From assembly GCA_964563885.1 (NCBI GenBank), contig CAZLYX010000006.1, positions 1-55,363 on the forward strand: a stretch of DNA of 55,363 bases, read 5' to 3'. Within the stretch, counting starts at the first letter, position 1. Each line of letters starts with the position of its first letter. Positions 26,413-34,982 of this stretch are shown piece by piece. The notes beneath the pieces are model-generated. The model saw nothing but the letters and a program-made list of their open reading frames with translations, made no database searches and was not told the origin of the DNA. The position numbers and the translations under genes are program-made. Origin of the DNA: CAZLYX01 sp964563885 (GTDB taxonomy: Bacteria; Pseudomonadota; Gammaproteobacteria; Burkholderiales; Neisseriaceae).

Positions 26413-26712
26413 ATGACGGTTTCAATGTATGTCTTGTTAGTATTAGTGTTTATATTTGCTAACGCACCATTTTTCACAACGCGTTGGTTTGGGGTTGTCG
26501 GTCTAAATCGTAAACACTTTGGCCATAACATCCCAGAACTATTAGTTGGATTTTTGCTTATTGGATTACTTGCTTATGTGCTCGAGTCTCGAGCAGGAAG
26601 TGTACATGCTCAAGATTGGGAGTTCTATGCAGTAGTGGCTTGCCTCTACCTTATTTTTGCTTTTCCAGCTTTTGTATGGCGTTATTTTTGGTTTAGTAAA
26701 CATGTACAATAA
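26413..26712 (+). CDS. DUF2818 family membrane protein
   Basis: A 99-residue protein matching DUF2818: FIFANAPFF near the N-terminus, then two further hydrophobic helices (LLVGFLLIGLLAYVLES and FYAVVACLYLIFAFPAFVWRYF). DUF2818 genes follow nuoN in many Betaproteobacteria, so a link to complex I assembly or stability is plausible, but no function has been shown to my knowledge. Here the nuo terminator lies between them, and 286 bases separate it from nuoN, so it probably has its own promoter. GAGGAAAG precedes the ATG. Confidence 0.85.
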   Translation: MTVSMYVLLVLVFIFANAPFFTTRWFGVVGLNRKHFGHNIPELLVGFLLIGLLAYVLESRAGSVHAQDWEFYAVVACLYLIFAFPAFVWRYFWFSKHVQ

Positions 26713-26802
26713 GTAGACAAATAGCTCACGCTTATTATATTTGTGTTAATTACATATGAATTAAATTCAGGGCTTAGACTTTTCAAACGGATATTAGATT
26801 AA

Positions 26803-27933
26803 ATGAGCAAAATGGAAGATAACCTTTCGCAAGCTAAATTATTGGTAGTGAAAGTTGGTTCTAGCTTGGTTACGGCTGAGGGACGTGGTATTGATCAAGC
26901 TGCTTTAAATAATTGGGCACAGCAAATAGCCACATTAAAGCAGCAGGGTGTTCAGATTATCTTTGTGTCCAGCGGTGCGATTGCAGAAGGTATTAAGCGA
27001 TTAGGTTGGCCAAAACGACCTAAAGCGTTAAATGAATTACAGGCAGCCGCTGCGGTTGGACAAATGGGTATTGCGCAGGCTTACGAAACCGCATTTAAAC
27101 CACATAACATTAATACTGCTCAGATTTTGTTAACGAATGAAGATCTTAGTAACCGTACACGCTACCTGAATGCACGCAGTACCTTAAGAACGTTATTGTC
27201 TAAAGGTATTGTGCCAATAATCAATGAGAATGATACTGTAACAACTGAAGAAATTAAATTAGGTGATAACGATACACTTGGTGCTTTAGTAACCAACTTG
27301 GCAGAAGCGGATGCGTTGGTGATTTTAACCGATCAAAAAGGATTATATGATAGTGATCCACGTAAAAATTCTGACGCTCAGCTGATCTCGAATATTTCCG
27401 CAGAGCATCCAGGTTTAGAGAAAATGGCCGGTGGTGTTGGTAGTAATGTTGGCACTGGAGGCATGTATACTAAAGTGCTAGCGGCAAAACGTGCAGCATT
27501 TAGTGGTGCTGCCACGGTAGTAGCTAGTGGACATGAGCCTGATGTGTTGGTACGCCTATTGAAGGGTGAGAGTATAGGTACATTATTTACATCAGAAAAT
27601 AACCGTATTAATGCACGTAAACAATGGATGTTAGGGCAGGTTCAGTTGGCAGGAAGTGTCACTATTGATGTTGGTGCAGAAAAAGCATTATTGCAGGGAT
27701 GTGCTAGTTTGTTGCCGGTAGGCTGCACTCATGTGAAAGGCCATTTCAATCGTGGCGAACTGGTGGCAATTATAAATATAAAAGGTAAAGAGGTTGCACG
27801 CGGCTTAGTAAATTACAGCAGTGATGAAACGCAAAAAATTCTAAAACTGCCCTCTGAAAAAATTGAAGACAAACTGGGTTATATTATTGAGGATGAGTTG
27901 GTTCACCGCGATAATATGGTACTTTCTTGGTAA
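26803..27933 (+). CDS. proB: glutamate 5-kinase ProB
   Basis: A 376-residue enzyme that phosphorylates glutamate in the first step of proline synthesis. The amino acid kinase domain has VVKVGSSLV near the N-terminus, VSSGAIAEG, INENDTV and GVGSNVGTGGMYTK. The C-terminal PUA domain begins near residue 280 and contains LPVGCTHVKGHFNRGE. ATG 26803 is used; a second ATG three codons later is also possible. proA is not adjacent. Confidence 0.95.
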   Translation: MSKMEDNLSQAKLLVVKVGSSLVTAEGRGIDQAALNNWAQQIATLKQQGVQIIFVSSGAIAEGIKRLGWPKRPKALNELQAAAAVGQMGIAQAYETAFKPHNINTAQILLTNEDLSNRTRYLNARSTLRTLLSKGIVPIINENDTVTTEEIKLGDNDTLGALVTNLAEADALVILTDQKGLYDSDPRKNSDAQLISNISAEHPGLEKMAGGVGSNVGTGGMYTKVLAAKRAAFSGAATVVASGHEPDVLVRLLKGESIGTLFTSENNRINARKQWMLGQVQLAGSVTIDVGAEKALLQGCASLLPVGCTHVKGHFNRGELVAIINIKGKEVARGLVNYSSDETQKILKLPSEKIEDKLGYIIEDELVHRDNMVLSW

Positions 27934-27973
27934 GTTAAGAGTAATATTAGTGGTTAATTCTAAATAATAAACA

Positions 27974-28014
27974 AAATTAAAGCAGATAATCAACTTATCT
28001 GCTTTAATTTTTTA
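27974..28014. terminator. bidirectional terminator between proB and oxyR
   Basis: 16-bp perfect stem (27974-27989 and 27995-28010) with a 5-base loop and T's beyond, lying between convergent genes. It has no DUS. Confidence 0.8.
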
Positions 28015-28029
28015 ACACAATACGGCTGG

Positions 28030-28950
28030 TTAGTCTTTTAAGAGCGTCACACCGACAAGCTGTGAAGCAAGAATGGCGTGGCGTATTGCTACTAAGGCTT
28101 TGGGGCGCACAAAATTTCGCCTATAAGCCAACACAACACGGCGGGTTGGGGCTGGGTGCTCAAACGGGATAATACTGAACCATAAGTGGTCGTTTTCGGT
28201 TAATGCTGTAGCAGGTAAAACGCTGATACCTAAGCCACTAGCTACCATATGTCGAATGGTATTTATTGAGCTGCCTTGCAATGTATTGGTTAAGCCAAGA
28301 ATTTTTTGTTTAGAGGCTAATTCAGTACAGCTATCAAGTACTTGATCGCGCATACAATTACCCTCAGTAAGCAATAAAACCTGTTCTTTTGCTAGTTGCT
28401 CAACATTGGCTGAGTCCATTTCTTCGAAAGGATGTCCTTTGGGAACGATTACAAAAAATGGCTCATCGTATAAGGGTTCAGTAATAATACCAGTTTCTTG
28501 AAATGGTTCGGCTACGACTAAAGCATCTAAATCACCGCGTTTAAGCAGATTAGTAAGTGACTGAGTATAGTTTTCCTCTAACATTAGCGGCATTTTAGGT
28601 GCAGTTTGACGCAAAGCCAAAATCAGTTTGGGCAACAAGTAAGGCGCAATTGTAAAAATTAATCCAAGCTTAAATGCACCTTCTAACTCATTTTGTTCTT
28701 CATTGGCCAGATGTTTAATCAGCTCAGCTTCTTCAATTACTTTACGTGCTTGTGCGACTATTCGTTCGCCGGCATCAGTGGTGATAACTTCATTGCTGCT
28801 GCGATCAAATAAAGAAACAGCCAACTCTTCTTCTAGTTTTTTAATGGCAATAGAAAGAGTTGGCTGACTTACAAAGCAACGTTGAGCGGCACGACCGAAA
28901 TGGCGCTCTTGAGCCACGGCAACAATATAGCGTAACTCGGTCAGTGTCAT
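28030..28950 (-). CDS. oxyR: hydrogen peroxide-sensing LysR-type regulator OxyR
   Basis: A 306-residue LysR-type regulator with an N-terminal winged helix (MTLTELRYIVAVAQERHFGRAA, QPTLSIAIKKLEEEL). The redox pair is in place: Cys199 and Cys208 in EGNCMRDQVLDSC, the same numbering as E. coli OxyR, where H2O2 forms the disulfide that activates it. It starts 2 bases after minE stops, and so is very likely co-transcribed with minCDE, as in Neisseria gonorrhoeae. Confidence 0.93.
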   Translation of the reverse strand: MTLTELRYIVAVAQERHFGRAAQRCFVSQPTLSIAIKKLEEELAVSLFDRSSNEVITTDAGERIVAQARKVIEEAELIKHLANEEQNELEGAFKLGLIFTIAPYLLPKLILALRQTAPKMPLMLEENYTQSLTNLLKRGDLDALVVAEPFQETGIITEPLYDEPFFVIVPKGHPFEEMDSANVEQLAKEQVLLLTEGNCMRDQVLDSCTELASKQKILGLTNTLQGSSINTIRHMVASGLGISVLPATALTENDHLWFSIIPFEHPAPTRRVVLAYRRNFVRPKALVAIRHAILASQLVGVTLLKD

Positions 28951-28952
28951 AG

Positions 28953-29216
28953 TTAAGCCTTTTTATTGTTTTCAGGTAGCGTTATGTTTAGCTCTAGAAC
29001 ATCCATACCATCTTGTCTTTCTTGAGAGATACGGATATCGTCCAAAGAAACATGTACATATTTCGACAATACGGCCAACAGTTCTTTTTGCAAGGTTGGC
29101 AAGTAATCTGGTGCCTGATCTCTATTTCGCTCTTGTGCAATAATAATTTGTAATCGATCTCGAGCTACGTTAGCAGTTTTTTCTTTTTTGCCAAATAATA
29201 ATTTCATTAAAGACAT
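28953..29216 (-). CDS. minE: cell division topological specificity factor MinE
   Basis: An 87-residue MinE, which stimulates MinD ATPase and drives MinCD away from midcell. It starts MSLMKLLFGKK (membrane-targeting amphipathic end), then RLQIIIAQERN is the anti-MinCD helix/strand, followed by the dimerisation domain. ATG 29216 is chosen because GGAGG lies 8 bases upstream; a start at 29231 would add five residues and lose that signal. A near-DUS lies in the 3' end at about 28971. Confidence 0.95.
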   Translation of the reverse strand: MSLMKLLFGKKEKTANVARDRLQIIIAQERNRDQAPDYLPTLQKELLAVLSKYVHVSLDDIRISQERQDGMDVLELNITLPENNKKA

Positions 29217-29220
29217 TACA

Positions 29221-30033
29221 TTAACCTCCAAACAGGCGTTTTAAAAAGCCTTTTTTCTCAGCTTCTAAAAAGCGCATTTCACGGTTTTCACCGATTAGGC
29301 GGGAAACAACATCTTTATAAGCTTCGGCAGCGGCAGCTTCGTTGCTGTGAATAACCGGTGCGCCGGCATTTGAGGATTGCAAAACAGTTTGTGACTCTGG
29401 AATCACGCCGAGCAATGGGATACGCAAAATATCTTGAATATCTTGTACCGACAACATTTCGCCTTTTTCGACTCGCGCTGGATCATAGCGGGTAATCAGT
29501 AAGTGTTCTTTAACTTCGCCACCTTGCTCTGATTTTCGACTTTTACTTTGTAGAATACCCAAGATACGATCTGAATCACGTACGCTTGAGACTTCAGGGT
29601 TAGTGGTGACAATTGCCTCGTCAGCAAAGTAAAGTGCCATTAGGGCGCCTTGTTCAATACCTGCTGGTGAATCACAGATTACATACTCAAAACTCATTTC
29701 TTTAGTTAAAGTATCCAATATTTTTTCTACGCCTTCGCGCGTAAGCGCGTCTTTGTCACGGGTTTGTGAGGCGGGCAGGATAAACAGATTATCGCAATGT
29801 TTGTCTTTAATCATTGCTTGATTTAAGGTGGCTTCTCCTTGAATCACATTGATTAAATCGTATACCACACGTCGCTCACAGCCCATGATAAGGTCGAGGT
29901 TGCGCAAGCCTACGTCAAAATCGATTACCGCGGTTTTATGGCCGCGAAGTGCCAAACCAGTTGCAATGCTGGCGCTGGTTGTGGTTTTGCCCACACCGCC
30001 TTTACCGGAGGTCACAACAATAATTTTTGCCAC
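29221..30033 (-). CDS. minD: septum site-determining ATPase MinD
   Basis: A 270-residue membrane-binding ATPase. The deviant Walker A motif SGKGGVGKTT lies at 9-18, with the DFDVGLRNLDL switch region next. The C-terminal amphipathic helix FLEAEKKGFLKRLFGG is the membrane-targeting sequence. The minE ribosome binding site overlaps the end of minD; the genes are 4 bases apart. Confidence 0.97.
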   Translation of the reverse strand: MAKIIVVTSGKGGVGKTTTSASIATGLALRGHKTAVIDFDVGLRNLDLIMGCERRVVYDLINVIQGEATLNQAMIKDKHCDNLFILPASQTRDKDALTREGVEKILDTLTKEMSFEYVICDSPAGIEQGALMALYFADEAIVTTNPEVSSVRDSDRILGILQSKSRKSEQGGEVKEHLLITRYDPARVEKGEMLSVQDIQDILRIPLLGVIPESQTVLQSSNAGAPVIHSNEAAAAEAYKDVVSRLIGENREMRFLEAEKKGFLKRLFGG

Positions 30034-30084
30034 AATAGTTTCCTTCTGTTCAAAATAAATTACAGATTAAGGTTTTAATTTAAC

Positions 30085-30828
30085 TTAATCTGAGTTAATC
30101 GCACTGATGACTAAACGATCATCCTGCAAACATACTTGTACTGGTTTGTGATTCAGATGGTCTGGCAGATTTTGATCTATCACTCGGTAGATGCCAGCCA
30201 CTGAAACAAGTTCAGCCTGCATAGATTGTATGAAAATGCGCGCGTTATGATTGCCATTGGCGCCGGCTAGGGCGCGTCCACGTAATGGCCCATAAACGTG
30301 TATATTGCCATCAGCAATGATTTCCGCCCCTTCACTCACCATGCAGGTAACCACTAAATCTGCATTTTCGGCATAGACTTGTTGGCCTGTGCGAATGGGT
30401 GTTGATACTAAGACCGTTGGGCGACTTACTACCGTAGCTTGCATCGGTGAGGCTTCTATAGCTTCGGTATCAGCTTCTAAGACGCGGCTTTCAGCAATGG
30501 TTTTTACCTGCATTTCGCTGATACCTTTATCTAATGGACTGAAAGAAAGATGATGTCTGGCGGCATAGGGTGCCCAAGACTCATCACTATGACGCAGGCC
30601 AATAATCTGTAAACCATAGCGTGAAAAAAGTTTTGCTACAGCGCCGATGTCTAAACGCTCGGGACGGTCAAAGTCTTGCACGTCCAGCAAAAACGGCATA
30701 CTGTTCAACTCTTGATATTGAGTGATGTGCTGCTTTAAAACATCATCCAGAGCCACGAGATTATCTGTATACAACTGAATCGCTAAGGCATCTAATCGGG
30801 CCGACTTGACTTCAAAAGCAGATTTCAT
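30085..30828 (-). CDS. minC: septum site-determining protein MinC
   Basis: A 247-residue inhibitor of FtsZ assembly. The N-terminal domain is divergent; the C-terminal beta-helix is clear (TGQQVYAENADLVVTCMVSEGAEIIADGNIHVYGPLRGRALAGANGNHNARIFIQSMQAELVSVAGIYR), including the RGRALAG MinD-binding region. The start MKSAFEV at 30828 is my choice by family; ATGs at 30843 and 30861 are also in frame, and none has a strong Shine-Dalgarno. It is the first gene of the min-oxyR operon, divergent from the DUF2520 gene. Confidence 0.92.
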   Translation of the reverse strand: MKSAFEVKSARLDALAIQLYTDNLVALDDVLKQHITQYQELNSMPFLLDVQDFDRPERLDIGAVAKLFSRYGLQIIGLRHSDESWAPYAARHHLSFSPLDKGISEMQVKTIAESRVLEADTEAIEASPMQATVVSRPTVLVSTPIRTGQQVYAENADLVVTCMVSEGAEIIADGNIHVYGPLRGRALAGANGNHNARIFIQSMQAELVSVAGIYRVIDQNLPDHLNHKPVQVCLQDDRLVISAINSD

Positions 30829-30910
30829 ACCATTATTTACCATAAAGAAATTTAATAGCAACAGTTTACCTTAGTTAAGGCAGACTATTCAATATTCAGG
30901 ACTTCATAAC

Positions 30911-31780
30911 ATGAAAAAAAGTATCAACATCATCGGAGCTGGCCGTGCGGCTCAACCAATTGCAGCAATCTTGCAACACCATCCTTATTATTACATGCAA
31001 GCGGTATTTAGTCGCAGCTTAAATTCGGCTACAGATTTAGCGGCTCGTATAGGTGCTCAAGCAGTTGCAGATATTGCGTGCTTGCCTAAGGCTGATATTA
31101 CTTTAATTGGCACACCCGATGCCGCCATTGTTGAAACAACTCTTTTACTGGCTCGTTTGCCTTGGGTTAATGGTGACACACTGTTTGTTCATTTGAGTGG
31201 CAGCAAAACGATTGGCGAATTAGCGGCTTTGGCACAACGCGAGGCGAAAGTGGGTAGTTTGCATCCCGTTTTTGCATTTGCTGATGTGGCGCAATCTATA
31301 CAAACACTTTCAGGTAGCCTGTGTGCATTAGAACCTGATGAAAATAGTTTGCCTGATTTAGAGGCATTGGCGGGTGCTTTGGGTTTGCGGCCATTTGTGA
31401 TTGCATCGGCGCAGAAAGCACGTTATCACGCATCTTTATCTGCTGCGGCTAATTTTTCAGTAGCACTGGCTGATTTTGCACAAAAGTTATTGGCATCAAC
31501 TCAGATTCCGATAGCAATGCAACGGGAGTTGGTAGCCTCATTGATGCAGCAAAATGCGGGTAATTTAATGGAGCAAGCACCAATTGATGCGCTAACTGGG
31601 CCAATAGTGCGTGGAGACGCAGCAACCGTGGCAATGCATTTGGCCGCGATAAGTGCTGATGAACAGGCTGTTTATAAGGCTTGGGCAATGGAAACGTTAC
31701 AGCTGGCTCGCCCACGATTGAGTGAAGAGGCCTATCAAGCGGTTTATGTCGCATTAAATTCTATAACTGCACGGGATTAG
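30911..31780 (+). CDS. Rossmann-like and DUF2520 domain-containing protein
   Basis: A 289-residue protein with an N-terminal NAD(P)-binding Rossmann fold (SINIIGAGRAAQPIA) followed by a DUF2520 helical domain of the ketopantoate/6-phosphogluconate dehydrogenase type (HASLSAAANFSVALADFA, ALTGPIVRGDAATV). GSLHPVFAFAD is typical of the family. The substrate is unknown. It is transcribed away from minC with 82 bases between start codons. An exact DUS at 31309 encodes SGSL. Confidence 0.85.
   Translation: MKKSINIIGAGRAAQPIAAILQHHPYYYMQAVFSRSLNSATDLAARIGAQAVADIACLPKADITLIGTPDAAIVETTLLLARLPWVNGDTLFVHLSGSKTIGELAALAQREAKVGSLHPVFAFADVAQSIQTLSGSLCALEPDENSLPDLEALAGALGLRPFVIASAQKARYHASLSAAANFSVALADFAQKLLASTQIPIAMQRELVASLMQQNAGNLMEQAPIDALTGPIVRGDAATVAMHLAAISADEQAVYKAWAMETLQLARPRLSEEAYQAVYVALNSITARD
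31309..31320 (-). repeat. DNA uptake sequence inside the DUF2520 gene
   Basis: Exact TTCAGGTAGCCT on the + strand, encoding SGSL in TLSGSLCA. Confidence 0.85.
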
Positions 31781-31794
31781 TTTTGAAAATAAGT

Positions 31795-31829
31795 TTCAGG
31801 TAGCCTTTATGTGAAAAAGGCTACCTGAA
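31795..31829 (+). terminator. DUS-hairpin terminator of the DUF2520 gene
   Basis: Inverted DUS pair with 14-bp arms (31795-31808 and 31816-31829), 14 bases past the stop. The T-run is weak. Confidence 0.7.
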
Positions 31830-32177
31830 TGTATTTAACCATCAGGGTTTATTACTCAATAGGTTGAATTGATTTTATGTTTAAGTATGAGCCATTTAAA
31901 TTATGGCTGCATACAAGGCTACCTGAAACATTTTTTGAGCACGAGGCTTTGCGCGTTAGGCTAAATGAATCTTTGCTACAATCTGTTGGGATAATTTGCC
32001 TGTAAATGTGCGTCATTCTTTAAACTGTATCGGAAAAATATGGTGCAGATTAACATTGTCTCCACCGAGCTAGACTATAAGCATGCGACTAACAAATTAA
32101 ATAAGTGTTTGCTGGCTGATTAAAAGCTCAATGTCAAAACAAAAAAACGCGCATTGCACGCTTTTTAAAGTTGAGTT
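31830..32177. other. 348-bp intergenic region with a lone DUS
   Basis: It contains a single exact DUS at 31916-31927. A 42-codon open frame (31877-32005, + strand) spans this DUS, but has no clear ribosome binding site and no family resemblance. Otherwise I see nothing. Confidence 0.5.
31916..31927 (+). repeat. lone intergenic DNA uptake sequence
   Basis: Exact AGGCTACCTGAA without an inverted partner. Confidence 0.8.
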
Positions 32178-32561
32178 TTATTGCATCGAATGCAAACCCA
32201 CCATATTGCCTTCAGTGTCTTTTACTAAAGCTATGTGTCCATACTCGCCAATCGCAAATTTTTCTTTAACGATACTGCCACCATTTGGAACAACACGAGT
32301 GGCTTCAACGGCGCAATCTTCACAATTAAAATACACCAGCACGCTGTTACCACCAGCAGTGCAACCTTCCATTTTTACCAATGCACCTGTTGCACCGTAG
32401 GCATTCATATCATCTGAAAAAGCGAGCATATGTGTATTATCTGTTGAATCGGGCGCGCTTAACTCTGTGAGCTTTCCATCGAAAACGGCTTCATAAAATG
32501 CTTTTGCCCGCGGCATGTCTTCTACATAAATTTCGAACCAGCTGACTGGGTTTGCTTTCAT
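32178..32561 (-). CDS. VOC (glyoxalase/bleomycin-resistance fold) family protein
   Basis: A 127-residue single-domain protein of the vicinal oxygen chelate superfamily: VSWFEIYVEDMPRAKAFYEAVF at the N-terminus, FNCEDCAVEATRVVPNGGSIVKEKFAIGEYGHIALVKDTEGNMVGLHS at the C-terminus. Two beta-alpha-beta-beta-beta modules are expected. The substrate cannot be told from sequence. AGGAG stands 7 bases before the ATG. It is not obviously linked to the thiamine genes next to it. Confidence 0.82.
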   Translation of the reverse strand: MKANPVSWFEIYVEDMPRAKAFYEAVFDGKLTELSAPDSTDNTHMLAFSDDMNAYGATGALVKMEGCTAGGNSVLVYFNCEDCAVEATRVVPNGGSIVKEKFAIGEYGHIALVKDTEGNMVGLHSMQ

Positions 32562-32662
32562 AAAGTTTCTCCTGTTGAGTGAACAATTATGTGAAATTGT
32601 AATATATTTAAGCCTAGATTAAGCGTTAAGCCTTGAAAAATTTAGATAATATTAGAGATGAT

Positions 32663-33457
32663 TTAATATTCTGCAGAATGCCAAAACGGTTGGCCGACAG
32701 TAGGCGTACTGGCTTGCGCTTGTTCGCGTGGCAGCACAGGGTTAGCCTGATAAGCCAATTGACCAGCGACAACCGCCATAGCAAATGCTTGCGCCATATC
32801 AACGGGGCTGCCTGAACGTGAAACTGCAGTGTTCAGCAATACTGCGTCAAAACCCCATTCCATGACTTGCGCGGCTTGCGATGGCAAACCTAAACCTGCG
32901 TCAATAATCAATGGTGTTTCAGGTAGCCTTTCGCGCAATACGCGTAGTGCATATTCGTGTACTACGCCCAAAGCTGTGCCTATTGGCGCTGCCCATGGCA
33001 TCAAGGCTTGGCAACCAACATCAAGCAAACGTCGGCAGGCAATTAAATCTTCGGTGCAATAGGGCAGGACTTTGAAACCATCATCAATCAGAATTTTGGC
33101 GGCTTCTACCAATTGGAATACATCAGGTTGCAGCGTGTCATCATCACCAATTAATTCTAGTTTAATCCAGTTGGTTTCAAATACTTCACGTGCCATTTGT
33201 GCTGTGGATACTGCTTCTTGTACGCTTTGACAGCCCGCGGTGTTGGGTAAAATAGGAATATTAAGTGTTTGCAACAAATCCCAAAACCCTTGCCCATGCA
33301 CTTCACCAGCCGCCCCAGCACGACGAAGGGACACGGTAATCATGGCTGGTTGAGCAATTTCAATGGCTTGGCGCATGATGTCGGTGGTGGGATAGGCAGC
33401 AGTGCCGAGCATAAGGCGGCTGCTAAAGGTTTGCTCATAAAGCGTTAACGGGTTCAT
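32663..33457 (-). CDS. thiG: thiazole synthase ThiG
   Basis: A 264-residue TIM-barrel enzyme that forms the thiazole phosphate moiety of thiamine from deoxyxylulose 5-phosphate, dehydroglycine (from ThiO) and ThiS-thiocarboxylate. The Schiff-base lysine is Lys99 (NWIKLELIGDD); VLPYCTEDLIACRRL, PWAAPIGTALG and PLIIDAGLG follow in family order. The C-terminus ends PFWHSAEY. Upstream lie a partial DUS and then the N-gap, which probably hides thiS. An exact DUS is inside at 32918. Confidence 0.95.
   Translation of the reverse strand: MNPLTLYEQTFSSRLMLGTAAYPTTDIMRQAIEIAQPAMITVSLRRAGAAGEVHGQGFWDLLQTLNIPILPNTAGCQSVQEAVSTAQMAREVFETNWIKLELIGDDDTLQPDVFQLVEAAKILIDDGFKVLPYCTEDLIACRRLLDVGCQALMPWAAPIGTALGVVHEYALRVLRERLPETPLIIDAGLGLPSQAAQVMEWGFDAVLLNTAVSRSGSPVDMAQAFAMAVVAGQLAYQANPVLPREQAQASTPTVGQPFWHSAEY
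32918..32929 (-). repeat. DNA uptake sequence inside thiG
   Basis: Exact TTCAGGTAGCCT on the + strand; on the coding strand AGGCTACCTGAA, in frame as RLPE. Confidence 0.85.
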
Positions 33458-33475
33458 AACATTCTTTCAGGTAGC

Positions 33476-33575
33476 NNNNNNNNNNNNNNNNNNNNNNNNN
33501 NNNNNNNNNNNNNNNNNNNNNNNNNNNNNNNNNNNNNNNNNNNNNNNNNNNNNNNNNNNNNNNNNNNNNNNNNNN
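33476..33575. other. assembly gap (100 N) between thiG and thiO
   Basis: The contig ends inside a DUS (TTTCAGGTAGC followed by N), so a repeat may have broken the assembly. The gap hides the last residues of ThiO and probably thiS, a gene of about 65 codons that usually lies between thiO and thiG. Confidence 0.95.
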
Positions 33576-34634
33576 GTCTTGTGTGGGTGGCGTGTCGCCG
33601 TTGAATAACACTGTAGCCAGCCGAACGGCGGCGGCAGTAACAGCAGGGGAAATCATAAAGCCGTGACGAAATAAGCCATTGATTTCGATGATTCGGCGGC
33701 CGCTGTGAAAACGAATTTCAGGGTTGTGATGGCTCAACGTTGGGCGCAGGTTGCTGGCTAACTCAAGAATTTTTGCTTCACCAAAAGCAGGATGTACAGC
33801 ATAAAGAGCCGACAATAATTCTAATCCCGAGCGCACGCTCACTTCGGAGTTGTCTTCACTTTCGATTTGGGTGGCACCTACTACAAATATATTGTTTTGT
33901 TTGGGTGCAATATAAAGCGGATAGCGCGGATGCAGCAGTCGCACAGGGCGGTTTAGTGTGATTTCGGGGGCATAAACGCGGGCAACTTCGCCACGAACAC
34001 CACGCAGTTGGTGACCAGCAGATGTGTTCCAATCGGTTTGTGCGCCAAAGCCACGGCAGTCGATAAGCCAATGAAAATGTTGATGTAATGTGTCTATATC
34101 GGTTTCGCTATGCCAATGGCAGTCTACCCCAGTGTGCTCTAAACCCACCGCCAGTGCCAACAATAATTGGCGATTGTCTAGCTGACCTTCAGTGGGCAAA
34201 AACAAACCTTTCTGAAAACGTCCTGCAAGCTGAGGCTCGTGCATTGCAATATCTGTAGCGTGCCAGTGTTCGGGCAAAGTTGGCTCAACATTATTGCGCT
34301 GCAGATGTTGTTCAAACTGTATTGCTAAAGGCTTGTCTTGACTGTGCCACACAATCAAACTGCCGTTTTGTTGCATAAATACTGGCTCAGGTAATTGGGC
34401 GATAAATTCGCGCCAAAGCGGCGTGCTTTGATGGCCAAGCGTCACCACTTCGGGTGTGGCGTCTACTGCTTCGGCCAGTGGCGCCAGCATGGCAGCAGCT
34501 ATATAAGCTGCAGATTGCTCGCCTGTGCGGCTACCGCGTTCAAATAAGGCTACCTGAAAACCTTGTTTAGCAAGCTGCCATGCAGTTAAACGACCAACAA
34601 GGCCGCCACCAAGAACAGCAATAGGAAGGGGCAT
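33576..34634 (-). CDS. thiO: glycine oxidase ThiO (C-terminus lost in gap)
   Basis: 353 residues of an FAD-dependent amino acid oxidase (DAO family) are visible; about 10-15 are missing at the end. ThiO oxidises glycine to dehydroglycine for ThiG. PIAVLGGGLVGRLTAWQLAKQGFQVALFERG is the FAD-binding Rossmann fold, and YIAAAMLAPLAE, LRGVRGEV, YIAPKQNNIFVVGATQIES and GLFRHGFMISPAV are typical of ThiO. An exact DUS at 34547 lies in the N-terminal coding part (encoding the frame of FQVAL). Confidence 0.9.
34547..34558 (+). repeat. DNA uptake sequence inside thiO
   Basis: Exact AGGCTACCTGAA on the + strand, antisense to thiO; on the coding strand it falls in FQVAL. Confidence 0.85.
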
Positions 34635-34656
34635 AATTTTTCTTCTTTGGCTTGGT

Positions 34657-34944
34657 TCAACCAGCTTGATGATAAAGCTGAGTGAGCAACACTAATGGAA
34701 AACCAATTTGCCACAACACCAATAAAACGCCTTGAATGGCGGTGCCGCCGTCGCGAACGCGTAGCGCCAGCAAAATAGTAATCATGCCTGCTAATGCGCC
34801 AACAAACAGCAGCAGTATCGCGGCTAATGCTTCAATATCTTGTTCAGCAGAGTATTTCCATAGTAAATATGAACCAATAATGGTAATAAAAGTAGCGGCA
34901 TTACGGTAGGGTTCAGGCTGGAGGTATCGGGGTGTGGTTTGCAT
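34657..34944 (-). CDS. small membrane protein of unknown function
   Basis: A 95-residue protein I do not recognise. It has three hydrophobic stretches: ATFITIIGSYLLWKY, ALAAILLLFVGALAGMITILLAL and GVLLVLWQIGFPLVLLTQL, so three membrane helices are likely. It sits 22 bases upstream of thiO, on the same strand, and is probably in its transcript. A near-DUS lies between it and phrB (34967-34978). There is no strong ribosome binding site, so the start is uncertain. Confidence 0.6.
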   Translation of the reverse strand: MQTTPRYLQPEPYRNAATFITIIGSYLLWKYSAEQDIEALAAILLLFVGALAGMITILLALRVRDGGTAIQGVLLVLWQIGFPLVLLTQLYHQAG

Positions 34945-34982
34945 AATAAAGTCAGAAAAAATAAAAAAAGCTACCTGAAAGA

